A DNA stretch of 64,000 nucleotides, taken from Candidatus Thiodiazotropha sp. (ex Codakia rugifera). GTDB taxonomy: Bacteria; Pseudomonadota; Gammaproteobacteria; Chromatiales; Chromatiaceae. Below the pieces are notes generated by a model, which saw only the letters and a list, made by a program, of their open reading frames with translations, was not told where the DNA came from and did no database searches. The position numbers were made by a program, and so were the translations under genes. Every line of letters begins with the position of its first letter. Position 1 is the first letter of the stretch. Of this stretch, positions 61,647 to 64,000 are shown piece after piece. The stretch is from the NCBI GenBank assembly GCA_025656675.1, contig JAHXHN010000001.1, positions 897,501 through 961,500 of the forward strand, written 5' to 3'.

Positions 61647-62206
61647 AGCGTCGGCTGCTCGGTCTCTTACTCATGCTTGCGGCACTGCTGAGTTTGAGCT
61701 GGTGGATGAATGAATTGACCTACTCCCCTGAAACCAGGCCGCCGAGTGGCAAACGATTTCCGGACTCCTATGCCGAAGGTCTGGTGGTGCGAACGTATAG
61801 TGAACAGGGGACACTGAAGCAGAAATTAGTGTCAACCAGGATGCAGCACTACCAACAAACCGGAGTGACAGAGTTGCAGCAACCGGTCCTGTGGCAATTC
61901 AGTGAACAGACTCAGCCTTGGAAGATGCAGGCTGAGGAGGGATTGGTACGACGTCGTGAAGAGACGATTTATCTGCCTGGTAAGGTGGTCATAGACCGTT
62001 CAGGCGATAAAAATTTAGCGCCCTACCATATTCTCACCCGGGATCTTACCTTGCAGTTCAAAGATTCATTCGCTTCTACCGAGCAACCGGTTCGAATTGA
62101 AAGTGGCAGTCAGTGGATTACTGCAGTGGGTATGAGGGCCTGGTTAAAACAGCCTATGCGTCTAAATCTGCTGCATCAGGTGCGTGGGTACTATGATTTT
62201 AATTAG
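61643..62206 (+). CDS. lptC: LPS export protein LptC
   Basis: LptC is the bitopic inner-membrane protein that takes LPS from LptBFG and hands it to LptA. After a TTG start there is one membrane helix (LLGLLLMLAALLSLSWWMNEL) and then a periplasmic beta-jellyroll of about 150 residues with segments SYAEGLVVRTYSEQGTLKQKLVSTRMQHYQ and WKMQAEEGLVRRREETIYLPGKVVI. The size is right (187 aa). It overlaps lptA by 14 bp. Confidence 0.93.
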   Translation: MKRRLLGLLLMLAALLSLSWWMNELTYSPETRPPSGKRFPDSYAEGLVVRTYSEQGTLKQKLVSTRMQHYQQTGVTELQQPVLWQFSEQTQPWKMQAEEGLVRRREETIYLPGKVVIDRSGDKNLAPYHILTRDLTLQFKDSFASTEQPVRIESGSQWITAVGMRAWLKQPMRLNLLHQVRGYYDFN

Positions 62207-62708
62207 AAATACAATTGGATTGGTTTTTCCATTATTACTCTATTTGGGGTCCTGCCAGGTATTTGCGCTAAGCAGTGACAGTGATCAACCCATGCACTTG
62301 GAAGCTGATAGCTTATCTGTCGATGAGGCTACGGGCGTGATTCTCTACGAAGGGAATGTGGAGATATCTCAGGGCAGCCTGAAATTATGGGCCGATCGCC
62401 TGTGGGTTTTTCGCCGTCAAGGCAAGACTGAAAAGCTGGTCAGTGAAGGAACGCCGACCCATTTCCGTCAATTGATGGATGATAGGGAAGAAGAGGTTCG
62501 CGGCGAAGCCCTGAGGATGGAGCTGTATGTCGATCGTGATGAACTGTTGTTGATCGACGAAGCCTTGCTCGAGCAAGGGAGCAACCAGTTCAGGAACGAC
62601 CGCATAATCTACAATCGCACCAAAGCAATGGTCAAGGCGGGTACCAGTGCTCAAGGCAAGCAGCGCGTGCAGGTTGTGATTGAGCCCAATCAGAAACCGG
62701 CTCCATGA
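62193..62708 (+). CDS. lptA: LPS periplasmic bridge protein LptA
   Basis: LptA polymerises to form the bridge that carries LPS across the periplasm. A signal peptide ([25 protein letters not shown]) precedes an OstA-type jellyroll: [41 protein letters not shown] 62193 is preferred; a GTG at 62184 would add three residues. The product is 171 residues. It overlaps lptC and lptB by a few bases, so it is translationally coupled. Confidence 0.95.
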   Translation: MILIRNTIGLVFPLLLYLGSCQVFALSSDSDQPMHLEADSLSVDEATGVILYEGNVEISQGSLKLWADRLWVFRRQGKTEKLVSEGTPTHFRQLMDDREEEVRGEALRMELYVDRDELLLIDEALLEQGSNQFRNDRIIYNRTKAMVKAGTSAQGKQRVQVVIEPNQKPAP

Positions 62709-63430
62709 GTCAGTTACGGGTCGAGGGGCTACAAAAGCAGTACCGTAAGCGGAAGGTGGTGGACGGTGTCTCGCTTGTGGTCAACAGTGGCGAGGTGGTT
62801 GGGTTGTTGGGACCGAACGGTGCCGGGAAGACAACCAGCTTTTATATGATCGTGGGATTGATCCAGGCGGATAAGGGTGAGATTTTTCTCGACGGGGAAG
62901 CATTGACAGACCTGGCAATGCATAAGCGGGCCCGTATCGGAATCGGTTATCTCGCTCAGGAGCCATCGATTTTTCGCCGACTGAGTGTTGAGCAGAACAT
63001 TCTGGCGATTTTGGAGACACGCGCAGACCTGAGTGAGAGTGGACGTCGTGAGCGGTGTGATCAGCTTTTAGCTGAGTTCGGCATCGATCACTTACGGGAA
63101 AGCCAGGCGATGAGCCTCTCCGGCGGTGAACGCAGACGACTGGAGATTGCCCGTGCACTCTCGATCCAGCCCCGCTTTGTACTGCTGGATGAGCCATTTG
63201 CTGGAGTTGACCCAATTGCCGTGATAGATATCAAGAAAATTATTCAGCATCTCAAAGGTTTAAAAATAGGCGTTCTGATTACGGACCATAATGTCCGGGA
63301 GACCCTCGATATCTGTGATCGGGCCTATATCATCAATAGTGGCGAGGTTTTGGCTGAAGGCACTACCAGCGAAATTCTGCAAAACAGCGAGGTTCGTAGC
63401 GTATACCTTGGTGAAGACTTTTCAATGTAA
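62705..63430 (+). CDS. lptB: LPS export ABC transporter ATPase LptB
   Basis: LptB powers extraction of LPS from the inner membrane. All ABC motifs are present: Walker [16 protein letters not shown]-loop [16 protein letters not shown], signature [17 protein letters not shown], Walker [18 protein letters not shown] and the H-loop in [14 protein letters not shown]. Length 241 residues is typical. The start overlaps the lptA stop by ATGA. Confidence 0.98.
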   Translation: MSQLRVEGLQKQYRKRKVVDGVSLVVNSGEVVGLLGPNGAGKTTSFYMIVGLIQADKGEIFLDGEALTDLAMHKRARIGIGYLAQEPSIFRRLSVEQNILAILETRADLSESGRRERCDQLLAEFGIDHLRESQAMSLSGGERRRLEIARALSIQPRFVLLDEPFAGVDPIAVIDIKKIIQHLKGLKIGVLITDHNVRETLDICDRAYIINSGEVLAEGTTSEILQNSEVRSVYLGEDFSM

Positions 63431-63615
63431 ATTATTAATGGTTGCTAACCCCATTGAAATATAATGGATTCTTGGAAAGATACTGAGTCTGGGTGGGAAT
63501 GAAATGTGCTAAAAAACGGTCTCTCGACAAGAAATTTTTACCTCGGGCCTTTTTTTTAGCTAGAATGAAGTTAAAGACATACAAATAACATACCAGGTCT
63601 AAAGATATCTCTGCG

Positions 63616-64000
63616 ATGAAGCAGGCGCTGCAACTCCGACTCGGACAACATCTCACAATGACACCACAGCTGCAGCAGGCTATACGCCTGTTACAGCTTT
63701 CGGCGCTCGACCTCAGTCAGGAGGTACAAGAGGTGTTGGAAACCAACCCCATGCTGGAGGGGGAGGATGACTATGGGCATAATGGCGCTGGACCCGATGG
63801 TGAGTCTCAAGAGACCGCATTGGCACAACAATCGGCCAAGGATGATGCAAAGACCAACGATATCAACAATGAACGTGAGATCCAGACGGATACCCCACAA
63901 GTCACAGAGGATTTGCCGGTAGACAGTGAATGGACCGATGTCTACGAGAGCTATTTACCCAGTACGGGGGGTGGTGGAGAAGCGGCTGACAGTGATTTTC
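63616..64000 (+). CDS. rpoN: RNA polymerase sigma-54 factor, N-terminal part
   Basis: The gene begins at ATG 63616 and runs off the right edge. The first 55 residues match sigma-54 region [43 protein letters not shown], which contacts activators and melts promoter DNA. An acidic, variable region II follows ([20 protein letters not shown]). The genes before it (lptA, lptB) are the usual neighbours of rpoN. No DNA-binding part is visible in the window. The 185-bp gap after lptB may hold a promoter. Confidence 0.94.
   Translation, partial: MKQALQLRLGQHLTMTPQLQQAIRLLQLSALDLSQEVQEVLETNPMLEGEDDYGHNGAGPDGESQETALAQQSAKDDAKTNDINNEREIQTDTPQVTEDLPVDSEWTDVYESYLPSTGGGGEAADSDF

Noticed and set aside
1-64000. 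CRISPR arrays, intact insertion sequences or prophage genes
   Set aside because: No regularly spaced direct repeats, transposase, integrase or phage structural genes were found in the window.

Overview
The window looks like chromosome from a free-living or symbiotic sulfur-oxidising gammaproteobacterium of the Chromatiales/Sedimenticola/Thiodiazotropha type. Four things suggest this: dissimilatory APS reductase (aprBA), a qmoAB-hdrCB electron-transfer cluster, RuBisCO-activase genes of the cbbQ/cbbO type, and standard gammaproteobacterial housekeeping blocks (rpe-gph-trpEGDC, rplM-rpsI, kdsDC-lptCAB-rpoN, a cAMP-binding Crp/Vfr). The genus assignment is inference; no rRNA gene is present. Both ends cut genes: trkH on the left and rpoN on the right. 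There is no CRISPR array, prophage or intact IS.

Layout. 1-5200: trkH end, an unknown protein, then a minus-strand run (YqaA-like, RlmK-type methyltransferase, DUF423, two unknown proteins, one a thioredoxin-HEAT fusion). 5201-16993: sulfur energy metabolism, with aprBA on plus behind a structured leader and qmoA-qmoB-hdrC-hdrB on minus, separated by a YkgJ protein, a pterin dehydratase and an odd receiver-transmembrane protein. 16994-27416: a PAS-GGDEF-EAL protein with a degenerate receiver, cbbQ/cbbO, MlaC-like and aspartyl-protease-like proteins, an HU protein with a histone-H1-like tail, a chalcone-isomerase-like protein and a gamma-glutamyltransferase. 27566-33704: a 1607-residue protein (two cyclic-nucleotide domains, a rhodanese fold without its cysteine, about 1100 residues of coiled coil), then a PfkB kinase overlapping a Rieske protein. 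33832-39562: small proteins, a 290-bp MITE-like element, aldo-keto reductase, a CbiM-like membrane protein, DjlA-like, DUF350 and lytic transglycosylase. 39818-46329: rpe, gph, a newly read trp leader peptide, trpE, trpG, trpD, trpC and a WYL regulator. 46353-52518: an unrecognised minus-strand cluster of two large metzincin-like proteins and one accessory protein. 52900-57487: VOC, Tag, Crp, OsmC and a DUF885-like pseudoenzyme. 57550-58980: tRNA-Gln with a duplicated 3' tail, rpsI, rplM and a candidate small RNA. 59045-64000: the LPS transport operon and rpoN.

How it fits together: AprBA oxidises or reduces APS/sulfite, and QmoAB with soluble HdrCB (instead of membrane QmoC) is the likely electron partner. 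CbbQO would reactivate a RuBisCO encoded elsewhere, while Rpe and Gph serve the Calvin cycle and 2-phosphoglycolate salvage. The most unusual material is the giant CNB-rhodanese-coiled-coil protein, the paired HExxHxxNxxH metzincin cluster, the independent small-RNA unit upstream of rplM, and the trp leader peptide.
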